NCBI RefSeq assembly: GCF_022346995.1
Contig: NZ_JAKRNM010000020.1
Coordinates: 1 to 49,139, forward strand
Direction: 5' to 3'
DNA length: 49,139 nucleotides
Source: Paenibacillus sp. ACRRY
Lineage (GTDB): Bacteria; Bacillota; Bacilli; Paenibacillales; Paenibacillaceae
Below, one piece after another: positions 22,768-32,002 of this stretch. Made by a program: the position numbers and the translations under genes. A model generated the notes under the pieces. That model was not told the origin of the DNA. It did not search any database and saw only the letters and a program-made list of their open reading frames with translations. Position 1 is the first letter of the stretch, and the number at the start of each line of letters is the position of its first letter.

Positions 22768-23595
22768 TTATTTCGTTAAGTCTTCCACGAATTTAGGAAG
22801 TACAAAGGCTGCCTTATGCAAACGTGGTGAGTAATATTTGGTGTCCATCTCTGGAATTTGAGTCTCATCCACTTGAAGTGGATCATGTTTCTTGCTGCCC
22901 ATTGTGAATGTCCACAGACCGCTTGGGTACGTTGGAATGTTACAACCGTATACGTGTACAATGGGGAAGATTTCTTTTACATCCTTGTTTACCTTTTGAA
23001 TCAGGTCTGCTTTGAACCAAGGGTTATCGGTTTGTGCAACAAAGATGCCATCTTCTTTCAGTGCTTCATGGATCCCTTGATAAAAACCACGCTCAAACAG
23101 TGGTGCAGCCGGACCTACAGGCTCCGTGGAATCCACGATGATTACATCGTACTCATTTTTATGTTCAATAATATGCATATAGCCGTCATTAACGAGCACT
23201 TCAACATTGGGCTCGTCCAGTTTGCCGGCAATTTCAGGCAAATATTTTTTGGAATACTCAATAACTTTACCGTCAATTTCGACGAGAACTGCTTTTTCTA
23301 CTGCAGCGTGTTTGATGACTTCACGAATAACGCCGCCGTCACCGCCACCTACAACCAAAACTTTTTTCGGATTCGGGTGAGTGTTCAGCGCAGGGTGAGC
23401 CGCCATCTCGTGATATACGAATTCGTCTTTCACAGTTGTCATCACCATACCGTCAAGCAGCAGCATGTTACCGAATTCTTCGGTTTCTACCATGGCCAAA
23501 TCCTGAAAGTCAGTCTTCTCGCTTACATATGTCTGCTTAATCTTCGCGGTAATCCCGAATGCCGGGGTCTGTTTCTCCGTGAACCACAATTCCAT
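22768..23595 (-). CDS. speE: Spermidine synthase
   Basis: Aminopropyltransferase that moves the aminopropyl group of decarboxylated S-adenosylmethionine to putrescine. The 275 residues contain the Rossmann nucleotide motif VLVVGGGDGGVIREV, the acidic DSTEPVGPA motif, and the YHEMAAHPAL segment near the active site. The start at 23595 has AGAAGG 8 bases before it. First gene of the speE-speB operon and divergent from pbpG, with 413 bases between the two starts. Confidence 0.97.
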   Translation of the reverse strand: MELWFTEKQTPAFGITAKIKQTYVSEKTDFQDLAMVETEEFGNMLLLDGMVMTTVKDEFVYHEMAAHPALNTHPNPKKVLVVGGGDGGVIREVIKHAAVEKAVLVEIDGKVIEYSKKYLPEIAGKLDEPNVEVLVNDGYMHIIEHKNEYDVIIVDSTEPVGPAAPLFERGFYQGIHEALKEDGIFVAQTDNPWFKADLIQKVNKDVKEIFPIVHVYGCNIPTYPSGLWTFTMGSKKHDPLQVDETQIPEMDTKYYSPRLHKAAFVLPKFVEDLTK

Positions 23596-24008
23596 GATCT
23601 CTACCTTCTTTCCGTAAAGTTATTGATCAGCCATATCAAGCATGGCGCTGCACGCCGCCCGGTTCGCACAAACACGCCCAGCGTTCGGCGCCAAAGCATT
23701 AGGGTTGCTGGCTGCGGGAAAGGTCCGCGTTCACTTCATTATATAGATTAAATTGACCACAGCGTGCTAAGCGTCTGACCGATCAACGAATCAATGACAA
23801 TTGGTGCTGTTCGTCTTTCTGTGCCTTTTTGTATGTTGTGCCGAACTGCTACTTTTCATTACCCTTTTGCATTATACGCGATAGATGTTTATCCTGCAAA
23901 ACGGTTTTTTCTGCAGAAATGCTACATTTTAAACTGTTCAGCGGCAGACTGAATATCCCTGTCCATGAAATCCCATACTGGGAAGAAAAGAAGAAAGGAG
24001 CCCGTTCC
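23596..24008. promoter_or_regulatory. Divergent region between speE and pbpG
   Basis: About 410 bases that should hold both promoters. I did not find a convincing pair of vegetative boxes for pbpG. An upstream open extension of the pbpG frame to 23829 lacks a ribosome site and is not considered coding. Confidence 0.4.
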
Positions 24009-26087
24009 ATGACTCAACATCGCCAGAAGACCCGCAAACGCGGGTTCCGTTTATTAAAATGGATCAAAGGCCTCTCTCTGCTCGCTGTTCTTGGAGTTAT
24101 TGCAACGATTGCAGGATTGGTCTATCTATACGCGACCAGCCTCCCCCTAGCTGATTCGGATCGCAACTCAAGACTGCTTGATAGCCAAGGCGAAGTCATC
24201 GCCACCTTCTCTGCAGGCGGCAAAGATTCCGTACCTGTGCAGCTTCAAGACATCTCAACAGACCTGGTCAGTGCCACTCTGGCTGTCGAGGATCGCAAAT
24301 TCTATGACCATTATGGTTTCGACATTCAAGGGGTGGGACGGGCCGTGCTCGTTAACCTGCAGCATATGGAAATGTCCCAAGGTGCCAGCACCCTCACACA
24401 ACAGCTTGCGCGAAATCTATATCTTTCCCATGAGAAGACCTGGACTCGCAAGGCCAAAGAGGCCATGTACACGGCACAGCTTGAAATGAAGTACAGCAAA
24501 GATGAAATTCTGCAAATGTATCTCAATGAGATCTATTATGGTCATGGCGCCTACGGAATTGAGGCCGCGTCGCGCATGTATTTCGGCAAATCCGCCAAAC
24601 AGCTCGATTTGGCGGAAAGCGCCATGCTCGCAGGCATTCCAAAAGGCCCCACCTACTATTCTCCATATAACCATATGAAGAACGCGAAGGATCGGCAGAA
24701 GATTGTACTGTCTGCCATGGTCGATATCGGTAAGATAACAAAAGCCGAAGCGGACAAGGCTTATGAGGAAATGCTGTCTTTTAAGCCGGAAAGTGAACGA
24801 AAAACAGTAGAAAGCGCGCCTTATTTCCGGGATTACATTCGCAGCCTGGCCGTCAAGGAACTGGGCATTAGTGAAGCAATGCTGGACCATGGAGGACTAA
24901 ATATATACACCACTCTGGATCTGCGTGTGCAAAAGGCAGCTGAAGATGCTGTAGCCAAAGGCATGGATCCAAGTAGCGAGCTGGAGACAGCTCTCGTGTC
25001 CATAGACCCTCGTACAGGCTATATCAAAGCTATGGTAGGCGGCAAAAACTACCGGACTAATCAGATCAACCATGTCCTGGCGACGACACGCCAGCCCGGA
25101 TCTGCATTTAAGCCTATTATGTATCTGGCTGCACTCGAATCCAAAGAACTGACGAGCGCCTCCATCTTCAATAGCGAACCAACTCTGTTTCACTATGACA
25201 ATGATCGCAAGACCTATAAACCTGGCAATTTCGGCGACAAGTATCTGGGGGAAATTGATCTAAGGCAGGCAATCGCCGCTTCGGACAATATCTATGCGGT
25301 CAATACAATAATGCAGATTGGGCCTGAGCAGGTTGTGGATATGGCCAAGAGTCTGGGGATTACAAGCAATCTGAGTGCTGTCCCTTCTCTCGCCTTGGGC
25401 ACCTCGCCCGTAAGCCCTCTGGAGATGGCTTCTGCCTTCTCCGTCATTGCTGCAGGTGGACAGCGCACGCCTCCTGTCGCCATTCTGCAGGTGACGGATG
25501 CAGCAGGACGTGTAATCTATGAAGCCCCACAAACCAAGGCCGAGAATGTGGTAGAACCGGCCGCAGCATATGTACTGACACGTTTAATGGAAAGTGTGTT
25601 CGAAAATGGCGGTACAGGGAACCGGGTTGCTACAACGATTAAGCGCCCCGTAGCAGGCAAAACCGGAACAACCAATACGGATGCCTGGATGGTTGGCTTC
25701 ACCCCCGAACTCTCCACCGCAGTATGGGTCGGTTATGACCAGGGCAAAGCCATCTCCACGTCGGATGGGCGCCGAGCAGCACCGATGTTTGCCCAATTTA
25801 CAGAACAGGCTCTTGCGAGTGTGCCGCCTAAGATCTTCCCTGTTCCCGATCATGTGGTCAGTGTCTATATTGATCCCGAGTCCGGAAAACTGGCGGGTAA
25901 TGGCTGTGAAGAGAAACGGCTTGAGGTCTTCATTGACGGCACAGAACCGACAGAAACCTGTAGCGGGGCAACGGAAGATACCGATTCCGAGAAGAATGAA
26001 GGAAGTCATGAGGTACAGAATCAAGAAGGAATTCAGGAAGAAAAGCATTCGTGGTGGAGAGACTTTAAACGTTGGTGGGTAGAATGA
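24009..26087 (+). CDS. pbpG: Class A penicillin-binding protein, PbpG-like
   Basis: Bifunctional peptidoglycan synthase with 692 residues (B. subtilis PbpG about 690). A short basic cytosolic tail and one membrane segment (about 21-43) precede the GT51 glycosyltransferase domain with E94 in AVEDRKFYDHYGFD and the QGASTLTQQLARN motif. The transpeptidase domain has S365 in GSAFKP, an SDN motif in ASDNIYAV, and KTG at 551-553. A charged Glu-rich tail follows. ATG at 24009 has AAAGGAG 8 bases upstream. B. subtilis PbpG is made in the forespore and helps germ-wall synthesis; the conserved position next to speE and ywhD suggests the same, though forespore control is not shown here. Confidence 0.95.
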   Translation: MTQHRQKTRKRGFRLLKWIKGLSLLAVLGVIATIAGLVYLYATSLPLADSDRNSRLLDSQGEVIATFSAGGKDSVPVQLQDISTDLVSATLAVEDRKFYDHYGFDIQGVGRAVLVNLQHMEMSQGASTLTQQLARNLYLSHEKTWTRKAKEAMYTAQLEMKYSKDEILQMYLNEIYYGHGAYGIEAASRMYFGKSAKQLDLAESAMLAGIPKGPTYYSPYNHMKNAKDRQKIVLSAMVDIGKITKAEADKAYEEMLSFKPESERKTVESAPYFRDYIRSLAVKELGISEAMLDHGGLNIYTTLDLRVQKAAEDAVAKGMDPSSELETALVSIDPRTGYIKAMVGGKNYRTNQINHVLATTRQPGSAFKPIMYLAALESKELTSASIFNSEPTLFHYDNDRKTYKPGNFGDKYLGEIDLRQAIAASDNIYAVNTIMQIGPEQVVDMAKSLGITSNLSAVPSLALGTSPVSPLEMASAFSVIAAGGQRTPPVAILQVTDAAGRVIYEAPQTKAENVVEPAAAYVLTRLMESVFENGGTGNRVATTIKRPVAGKTGTTNTDAWMVGFTPELSTAVWVGYDQGKAISTSDGRRAAPMFAQFTEQALASVPPKIFPVPDHVVSVYIDPESGKLAGNGCEEKRLEVFIDGTEPTETCSGATEDTDSEKNEGSHEVQNQEGIQEEKHSWWRDFKRWWVE

Positions 26088-26203
26088 CGTAAATACGTAA
26101 TGTCATAATAGTGACTTAATTGCGTCACTGTGATTGGCTGGCTTCAGATTCTTTCTGCAGATCAGCCTTATTCAACTATTTCAACCCCCTCCCACTTGTA
26201 AAG

Positions 26204-26243
26204 CAAAAGCCCCGAACCGATCATTTCGGTTGCGGGGCTTTTC
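26204..26243. terminator. Bidirectional terminator between pbpG and ywhD
   Basis: Stem AAAAGCCCCG.AACCGA / TCGGTTGCGGGGCTTTT with T-runs on both sides, placed between convergent genes. Confidence 0.9.
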
Positions 26244-26294
26244 ATGTTCTTTTTATAGAAAACAGCATATAAGGCGTTTATTAGAAAGCCTTTA

Positions 26295-26798
26295 TCAGGA
26301 AAGTGCTTCTTTTAGTTCATCCGGAGAAGCGTTCCACCACTCTTCATTGTGTGTAATCAACAGCTTCTTGAGAGCTGCACGATCTTCTGATCCAAGCTCA
26401 TCCAGCATGAAGCGGCGTTTCATTGCATAATCCATCCGGTTAACATGGTCAGCCAGCAGTTTCCATCCTCGTTTTGCTTCGGTATCAATCCACATCTCGC
26501 ATGCGGTTGCTCCGCCATACAATTGTCCTTGTTCCGTACGGTCTACAGCTACCCAAACTAGCCATACCTGGCGACCGTTAGGTACATCTTCACGATTCGT
26601 CGAAAACTTGATTCCACGTTCCACCTTGCTCTTTGCATGCATGGCACCAATATCAATCTTTGCCTCGCCATTATCAATTATAACCGGCGACAGGTTGTTC
26701 AGATCAATGGAGCCTGCACCGAAACCTTTATGTTTGCTCTTGGCACTTACGATATTCAAGGCAATCTGTTTTTTGCCGTTTTGCTCGTTTTGATCCAT
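26295..26798 (-). CDS. ywhD: YwhD family protein
   Basis: A 167-residue soluble protein matching the YwhD family of Bacillales, function unknown. It lacks membrane segments and recognisable catalytic motifs; blocks such as FGAGSIDLNNLSPVIID and RQVWLVWVAVDR are typical. The ATG at 26798 has GGAGG 8 bases upstream; the extension to 26825 is not needed. It is convergent with pbpG, the same neighbourhood as in B. subtilis (speB-speE-pbpG-ywhD). Confidence 0.9.
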   Translation of the reverse strand: MDQNEQNGKKQIALNIVSAKSKHKGFGAGSIDLNNLSPVIIDNGEAKIDIGAMHAKSKVERGIKFSTNREDVPNGRQVWLVWVAVDRTEQGQLYGGATACEMWIDTEAKRGWKLLADHVNRMDYAMKRRFMLDELGSEDRAALKKLLITHNEEWWNASPDELKEALS

Positions 26799-26899
26799 AG
26801 TTATAGCCTCCAAGGGTTGATACAAATATTTTAACTAATAATCGCCCCATTGCAAACATATACATGCTGTAGATGCTTGTCAACGGGAGGTATTTAACG

Positions 26900-28891
26900 A
26901 TGATTCCACTACGCGCCAAGAGCTGGCTCACTGCAATTCTAGCCCTGTGTGTGTTTACCGGAGCCATATGGATCACTCTGGATCACACTCGTTCTACGAC
27001 ATCCGACTTGCCAACGCTCGCCCCGGAATTGGGCAAGCCTCCGGCAAAGGTCCAAACTCCGGCACCTCCAGAAAGTGTACAGACACCTACTGCTGAGGTG
27101 TTCAGCAACCGCGTGGTGGAATATCACATGGATGTGAAGCTGGTAGATGGCAATGTTTTGGAGGGAACGCAGACACTGACCTGGACTCATCCGGGTAAAA
27201 AAACAGTCAGCGAGCTTTATTTCCACCTATACCCCAATGCATTCTCTTCTACAGACACGACATTTATGAAGGAATCCGGCGGAAAGCTTCGCGGTGATGT
27301 GATGCCAACGGACGGTTACGGCTCCATGAACATTACGGAGATGAAAACAGAGGACGGGCTTTCCCTCCTGCACCGGATGCAGTATGTACAGCCGGATGAC
27401 GGAAACATGAAAGACAAAACACTCATTAAAGTTAGATTACCCAAACCGGTCAAGGGTGGGGAAACCATTACACTGCACACCCGGTTTGAGGTCAAGCTGC
27501 CCAAAATCTTTGCCCGTATGGGAACCGCTGAAAACTTTGTTATGGCGGGTCAATGGTTCCCCAAACTCAGTGTATATGAGCCAGCAGGCACGCGAGGACG
27601 TACGGCTGAGGGCTGGAATCTGCATCAGTACCACGGGAATTCCGAGTTTTATGCGGATTTTGGCATCTATAGTGTGCGTATTCGGGTACCGGAAACATAC
27701 AAGGTTGCCGCAACTGGGTTTCCAACAAAGCAGGCTGTTATAAAAAATGGCGAAAAGATCTATCAATTCTATGCTGACGATGTACACGACTTCGCCTGGG
27801 CAGCCTCACCTGACTTTGTTTATGCAGAAGAACCCTTCTCTGCTCCCAACGTGCCAGGTGTACGAATCAAGCTCTACCTGGACCCGGCCCACCAGGATCT
27901 GAAGGAACGTTACTTCTATGCAGCCAAAGCAGCTCTTTCGAATTACAGCAAGTGGTTTGGTCCGTATCCGTATTCCACGCTCTCCATTGTTGTTCCCCCA
28001 AAAACAGGCAATGGAGCAGGCGGCATGGAGTATCCTACCTTAATTACAGCCTTCGGCGCCGATGACGCTACACCAGGCTACGATCTGGAACGCACGGTTG
28101 TACACGAGATCGGCCATCAGTATTTCTATGGGATGGTTGCCAGCAATGAATTTGAAGAGGCCTGGCTGGATGAAGGGTTTACCTCTTACGCAGAAGACAA
28201 ACTGATGGAGCAGGAATACGGACTTATTCCGAATCTGCCCGTTCAATCCGGCTTAATCACTTCGCCTGCTTCACTCACGCAGGAGTCCTGGAAGTTTGAT
28301 TCCCAGAATCATTACGCAGCCAATGTTTACACAAGGGGCAAGCTTGTTCTGCTGGGCATTGAACAACAAGTGGGTGCAAAAACGATGGAACGCATTCTTT
28401 CAACTTATGTCAAAAAATATCGGTTTAAACATCCCACTTCGGCCGATTTCCAAAAGGTCGTGGAACAAGTGACCCGCAAGTCCTGGTCTGATTATTTTAA
28501 TCAATACGTATATGGGGACGGGATGGCCGACTTCGCCGTGGAGAATATCCAGGTCAAGCCTGTTGAAAAAGACGGTCAAAGGTTGTATGAATCATCGGTA
28601 ACATTATTGAAGAAAGGCAGCGACTACGAGAAGGTGCCCGTACGCATTGTTTTTGAAGATGGACACATCGTCGCCAAGGAATGGGATGGCAGTAACGGTC
28701 GAATTACGTACAAGTTAACGTACAGCTCGCCTGTATCCTGGGCAATGACCGATCCGTTGTATACCGTTGTGCTGGAGAACCGTCATATGAACAACTTCTT
28801 GAAGGCGGGTCTGGATGAGCCATCCAAGTTCCGCTGGAGCATGAGTGTAACCAAGCTTATAGAAGCTATATTCGGAGGTCTGTCATGGTGA
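26900..28891 (+). CDS. Membrane-anchored M1-family zinc metallopeptidase
   Basis: A 663-residue protein with a single N-terminal hydrophobic segment (about 9-27, LTAILALCVFTGAIWITL) that acts as anchor or signal, a Pro/Thr-rich linker (34-65), and an M1 aminopeptidase-like domain. The zinc site is complete: H402, E403, H406 (HEIGH) and E425 (18 residues later), with GGMEYPTL as the exopeptidase motif variant of GAMEN. The catalytic part probably faces outside. ATG at 26900 has GGGAGG 9 bases upstream. The substrate is unknown. A membrane protein gene begins immediately after it, suggesting a two-gene unit. Confidence 0.9.
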   Translation: MIPLRAKSWLTAILALCVFTGAIWITLDHTRSTTSDLPTLAPELGKPPAKVQTPAPPESVQTPTAEVFSNRVVEYHMDVKLVDGNVLEGTQTLTWTHPGKKTVSELYFHLYPNAFSSTDTTFMKESGGKLRGDVMPTDGYGSMNITEMKTEDGLSLLHRMQYVQPDDGNMKDKTLIKVRLPKPVKGGETITLHTRFEVKLPKIFARMGTAENFVMAGQWFPKLSVYEPAGTRGRTAEGWNLHQYHGNSEFYADFGIYSVRIRVPETYKVAATGFPTKQAVIKNGEKIYQFYADDVHDFAWAASPDFVYAEEPFSAPNVPGVRIKLYLDPAHQDLKERYFYAAKAALSNYSKWFGPYPYSTLSIVVPPKTGNGAGGMEYPTLITAFGADDATPGYDLERTVVHEIGHQYFYGMVASNEFEEAWLDEGFTSYAEDKLMEQEYGLIPNLPVQSGLITSPASLTQESWKFDSQNHYAANVYTRGKLVLLGIEQQVGAKTMERILSTYVKKYRFKHPTSADFQKVVEQVTRKSWSDYFNQYVYGDGMADFAVENIQVKPVEKDGQRLYESSVTLLKKGSDYEKVPVRIVFEDGHIVAKEWDGSNGRITYKLTYSSPVSWAMTDPLYTVVLENRHMNNFLKAGLDEPSKFRWSMSVTKLIEAIFGGLSW

Positions 28892-28892
28892 G

Positions 28893-29744
28893 GTGGAGAC
28901 AGTGAAAGCAAAAATACGTGAGGGCTGGTTTCTTGTTCGTCAGCATATGTTCATTGTGGCACTTTTATTTCTCTATCAGCTGGTGTGGGGTTACTTCATC
29001 TATAAAATGGTGCAATCGGCTGTCATTCCTTTGCTGCTGCGCTATCCGGACCCTGACGCGGGGGAGCTGAGTACCATTTTATTTAAAATGGAAAGCCAGC
29101 TCAGTCTGTCTACCCATCCCGAGGTGCATCGCTATTTATGGATACTTGGGGGCATGCTCCTGCTCCGCATGCTGATTACCCCTCTCATCCAGGCAGGGCT
29201 ACTCTATTCATTACAACACTTCAATCATACAGAAGAGCGTATTCCTTTTGTACGCGGGATCAAGGCACTGTGGAAACCGATGCTGCTGCTTCATTTCATT
29301 AAAACGCTATTATTGCTGCTGCCTGCGTACTGGCTGATCCCCAAGCTGTATAGTATCTTTCTGGATGGATTCCACTCGCTGCAGCTGCTGCTGCCAGGCA
29401 TCCCATATGTAGCCGGATGGATCGTATATGGCTGGATCATACATCATGCTTTGTTATATATGCAGTTTGGCGCTACAGCTCCCGAGGATCAGGGCGGGGT
29501 AAAAGGTACATTTCTCGGTCTATTGCTCGCCTTGCGTCATATCTTTCCTCTCATTGGTATCGCAGTGGTTCTGGGAGGAATTCATCTGCTCGTCTTCGGT
29601 GCCTTCACATCTGCGTCGTGGTTCCTGACAGGTCTCATCGGTCTGATCCTGCAACAAACCTATCCGCTCGCCAGATGTTTGTTGGATATATGGAAGATAT
29701 GTGCTCATTTCCGTCTGTGGCAGTCCAAGTCCTCCAAAGGTTAA
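28893..29744 (+). CDS. Integral membrane protein of unknown function
   Basis: A 283-residue protein with about six hydrophobic segments (near residues 20-40, 85-105, 128-150, 165-185, 205-230, 235-260), no signal peptide and no recognisable motif. The GTG at 28893 starts one base after the M1 peptidase stop; another GTG at 28902, with AGGTGG 5 bases upstream, is equally likely. Translation is probably coupled to the peptidase gene, so the two products may work together in the membrane. A terminator follows. I do not recognise the family. Confidence 0.8.
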   Translation: METVKAKIREGWFLVRQHMFIVALLFLYQLVWGYFIYKMVQSAVIPLLLRYPDPDAGELSTILFKMESQLSLSTHPEVHRYLWILGGMLLLRMLITPLIQAGLLYSLQHFNHTEERIPFVRGIKALWKPMLLLHFIKTLLLLLPAYWLIPKLYSIFLDGFHSLQLLLPGIPYVAGWIVYGWIIHHALLYMQFGATAPEDQGGVKGTFLGLLLALRHIFPLIGIAVVLGGIHLLVFGAFTSASWFLTGLIGLILQQTYPLARCLLDIWKICAHFRLWQSKSSKG

Positions 29745-29818
29745 AAAGTGTAATGAACCGCACGAAAATTGTTACCATCTTCATGTAAACTTATGTCAAT
29801 GTTAACGCTTCACAAAAG

Positions 29819-29859
29819 CAAACCCCGACCTTTCCCCGTCAAAGGTCGAGGTTTTTTTT
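29819..29859 (+). terminator. Terminator after the peptidase and membrane protein genes
   Basis: Stem AACCCCGACCTTT / AAAGGTCGAGGTT followed by a run of eight T residues. Confidence 0.9.
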
Positions 29860-29989
29860 GCTAATTTTCTTGTTAAACGTTGCCAAAGCTTTACTCCTCT
29901 GTTACAATAATCGCAGTGAGTTTTTAGTAACAACTTTGTAATCTTTACCTTATGAATTGTAACTACTTAAAATTAAATCGTCATTTCTT

Positions 29990-30133
29990 GATTTCGCAGG
30001 TGCACAACTAGCATAGCCAAATTCCTGGCACCTGGGAAGCGGGGGAACCAGTTATGGGTGAATTGATCTTGCTACAGAGGGATCATAGGGGACCTTCAAC
30101 CGAATCCTTAAGCTAACCTCGCAGGCGTTGGAA
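29990..30133 (+). promoter_or_regulatory. c-di-AMP riboswitch (ydaO-yuaA type)
   Basis: The conserved blocks of the ydaO family appear in order: GCAGGTGCACAAC, GGCACCTGGGAA, GGGGGAACCAG, ATGGGTGAATT, GATCATAGGGGACCT, CCGAATCC and CTAACCTCGCAGGCGTT. It precedes a secreted NlpC/P60 hydrolase, the classic target: binding of c-di-AMP normally turns expression off. The distance from its end to the start codon is about 13 bases, so control may act on initiation or on a terminator not obvious here. Between 29860 and 29990 only the probable promoter region is found. Confidence 0.93.
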
Positions 30134-30145
30134 GGGGTATATCTC

Positions 30146-30616
30146 TTGTTCAAAAAGAAATTAACAGCAGCTGTCCTTAGCTTAACATTCGCACTATCGC
30201 TTGGAGCAGGCAGCGCATTCGCAGATTCAAAAATGGATAAAGTAATTGATTCAGCAATGGGAACTACATACAAAAGTGGTGGAACAACGCTTAACGGCTT
30301 TGACTGCTCTGGATTCACACGGTATGTATTCGAAAAGCTGGGCATCGATTTGGCTCGTCAATCCAGTTCCCAATTCGACATGGGTGACTCGGTATCCCGC
30401 ATGGAAATGAGACCAGGCGATCTGGTATTCTTCAATACAACGGGTAAAGGGGTTTCACACGTAGGGATTTTCGTGGGAGAAGGAAAGTTTGCACACTCCT
30501 CGTCTTCCAAAGGAGTTACCATTAGTTCTTTGAGTGAGAACTACTGGGCCAACCGCTATGTTGGCGCTAAACGGATTATGAGCACGGACGCATATGAGTC
30601 ACTGGCCCTCGACTAG
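30146..30616 (+). CDS. Secreted NlpC/P60 cell-wall endopeptidase
   Basis: Exported peptidoglycan hydrolase of 156 residues, one catalytic domain with no SH3 or LysM binding repeats. A signal peptide covers about residues 1-27 (KKK, hydrophobic core, SAFA then DSK). The active-site residues are C54 (DCSGF), H105 (SHVGIF) and H117. Such enzymes cut the D-Glu to diamino acid bond. The start is TTG at 30146, with GGAAGGGG 8 bases upstream; an upstream in-frame TTG at 30128 lies within the riboswitch. The riboswitch links its expression to c-di-AMP, which reports wall and potassium status. Confidence 0.92.
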   Translation: MFKKKLTAAVLSLTFALSLGAGSAFADSKMDKVIDSAMGTTYKSGGTTLNGFDCSGFTRYVFEKLGIDLARQSSSQFDMGDSVSRMEMRPGDLVFFNTTGKGVSHVGIFVGEGKFAHSSSSKGVTISSLSENYWANRYVGAKRIMSTDAYESLALD

Positions 30617-30659
30617 GGACAAGCTGAGCAACATCATACTGTAACGAAGCATAAATCAA

Positions 30660-30703
30660 CCGCCCGGTACATTCTCCGCAGGAATGTATCCGGCGGTTTT
30701 TTT
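30660..30703 (+). terminator. Terminator after the NlpC/P60 gene
   Basis: Stem CCGCCCGGTACATTC / GAATGTATCCGGCGG followed by TTTTTTTG. Confidence 0.9.
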
Positions 30704-30927
30704 GTGCTTGTTCGTCCATGCCCTTATGATGTTTTTACCCATCCTACTATAATATAAACGAAATTCCATGAACTTTTGTTTCACTTTTTTTCAAGGAGCA
30801 ACACCTTGCCAAATGCCCTCCTCTTTTGTAGAGTGAAATCAGGATTAAATATGAAATGACATATGTAATAAGCCAATAGCGTATGACTAGAAGTAGCTTG
30901 TTCACAATGAAAGGAGCGTGCAGTGGT
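30704..30927 (+). promoter_or_regulatory. Upstream region of the acetyltransferase gene
   Basis: Contains a TATAAT box near 30745 without a good -35 box and a small foldback CAAGG / CCTTG at about 30795-30811. Nothing else recognised. Confidence 0.35.
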
Positions 30928-31419
30928 ATGGATGAAGCTTCTGCAACGTTTCACGTTGTGCCGATGCAAGAAGAACATGCAGCATTGATCTGCAGCTGGA
31001 TATATGAACCACCCTATAACATCTATACCTGGCTGCCATGGGAACAAATGAAGGCGCTGGAGGTTGAATTCGGCGATGAGCAGCTTCGAAAAGAGCAATA
31101 TGCAGTTGTACTAGGAGAGCAGGGCCAACTTTGCGGATTCGTTCAATTTTTTCCACTGGAAGGCGTGACGCGAATTGGGCTTGGCATGCACCCCGAGCAG
31201 TGTGGACAAGGTCGCGGTACTGCCTTCGTCTCTGCGATCGTGAAGGAAGCCATTCGGCGGAACCCTAGTCATGAGATTGATCTCGAAGTGCTCACCTGGA
31301 ATACGCGGGCTATCCGCGTTTATCACAAGGCTGGATTTGTCACCCAGGATACGTATGAACGACAGACACCAAGCGGTTTGATGCCTTTTTATTGCATGGT
31401 CTATGAAGGACCTCGTTAA
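30928..31419 (+). CDS. GNAT family N-acetyltransferase
   Basis: A 163-residue acetyl-CoA-dependent acetyltransferase. The conserved fold is recognisable: acetyl-CoA loop as GMHPEQCGQGRGTAFV (variant of Q/R-x-x-G-x-G/A), then LEVLTWNTRAIRVYHKAGF, the V/T-W-N-x-R-A-x-x-x-Y-x-K-x-G-F pattern of RimI-like members. The substrate cannot be predicted. ATG at 30928 follows AAAGGAG by 11 bases; an earlier in-frame ATG at 30907 is possible but lies inside that ribosome site. It has no obvious operon partner. Confidence 0.85.
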   Translation: MDEASATFHVVPMQEEHAALICSWIYEPPYNIYTWLPWEQMKALEVEFGDEQLRKEQYAVVLGEQGQLCGFVQFFPLEGVTRIGLGMHPEQCGQGRGTAFVSAIVKEAIRRNPSHEIDLEVLTWNTRAIRVYHKAGFVTQDTYERQTPSGLMPFYCMVYEGPR

Positions 31420-31573
31420 CCCTTAAACGGCATAACCAAAAGAAATTCATGCCCGTTTATGTGATTAGTTCAAAAAATTACCACAAAATGCTATGATGTC
31501 TTAACAGGTTCCGTTATAATGATATGGACAGTTTCAGTTTAGATGATCTTTCATTCTGGAGGGGACATAAGGG

Positions 31574-31930
31574 ATGCACAAATGGATCATGAGCGGGGTA
31601 TTTTTTGCAGCATGCGCATTGGCTATTGTATTAATGTTTACGCTTCCAGGGAAAGAGGAAGTTGCAGAAGAAGCGAAACCAACCATGCCGGAAGTAGCAA
31701 TGGATGCCGGACAGGCTGAAGCACTGGTCAAAGCCAATTGTATCACGTGTCACGGAGATCAGCTTCAAGGTGGCGTAGGACCTGCTCTAGCAAACATCGG
31801 CAGTCAGGATGATGTGGAGAAGATCTACTCTACTATTATCAAAGGTAAAGGCGGCATGCCTTCCTTCAAGGACAAACTGAAGGACGAGGAAATTGCCAAT
31901 ATCGCGATGTGGCTGGCTGAGAAGAAATAA
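31574..31930 (+). CDS. Membrane-anchored cytochrome c (c551 type)
   Basis: A 118-residue small c-type cytochrome. An N-terminal hydrophobic anchor (about 5-24) is followed by a Glu/Pro-rich linker and one heme domain with C56-I-T-C59-H60 and the axial Met M95 in GGMPSF. It resembles CccA/CccB proteins that pass electrons on the outer face of the membrane to cytochrome oxidase. ATG at 31574 has GGAGGGG 8 bases upstream. It is a single gene; heme attachment genes are not in the window. Confidence 0.92.
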   Translation: MHKWIMSGVFFAACALAIVLMFTLPGKEEVAEEAKPTMPEVAMDAGQAEALVKANCITCHGDQLQGGVGPALANIGSQDDVEKIYSTIIKGKGGMPSFKDKLKDEEIANIAMWLAEKK

Positions 31931-31950
31931 GGATAATGGATACACAGCAA

Positions 31951-31995
31951 AGAGGCCCTGCCTTCCCTCTCGGGAATGGTCCGGGCCTCTTCGTC
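31951..31995. terminator. Terminator between cytochrome c and rbsK
   Basis: Stem GAGGCCC / GGGCCTC with an inner TTCCC / GGGAA pairing, placed between convergent genes. T-runs are short on both sides. Confidence 0.55.
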
Positions 31996-32002
31996 ATATC
32001 GT

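Noticed and set aside
30946..30961. Half of a parS-like palindrome (GTTTCACGTTG)
   Set aside because: Only one arm matches and it lies inside the acetyltransferase gene; not symmetric enough.
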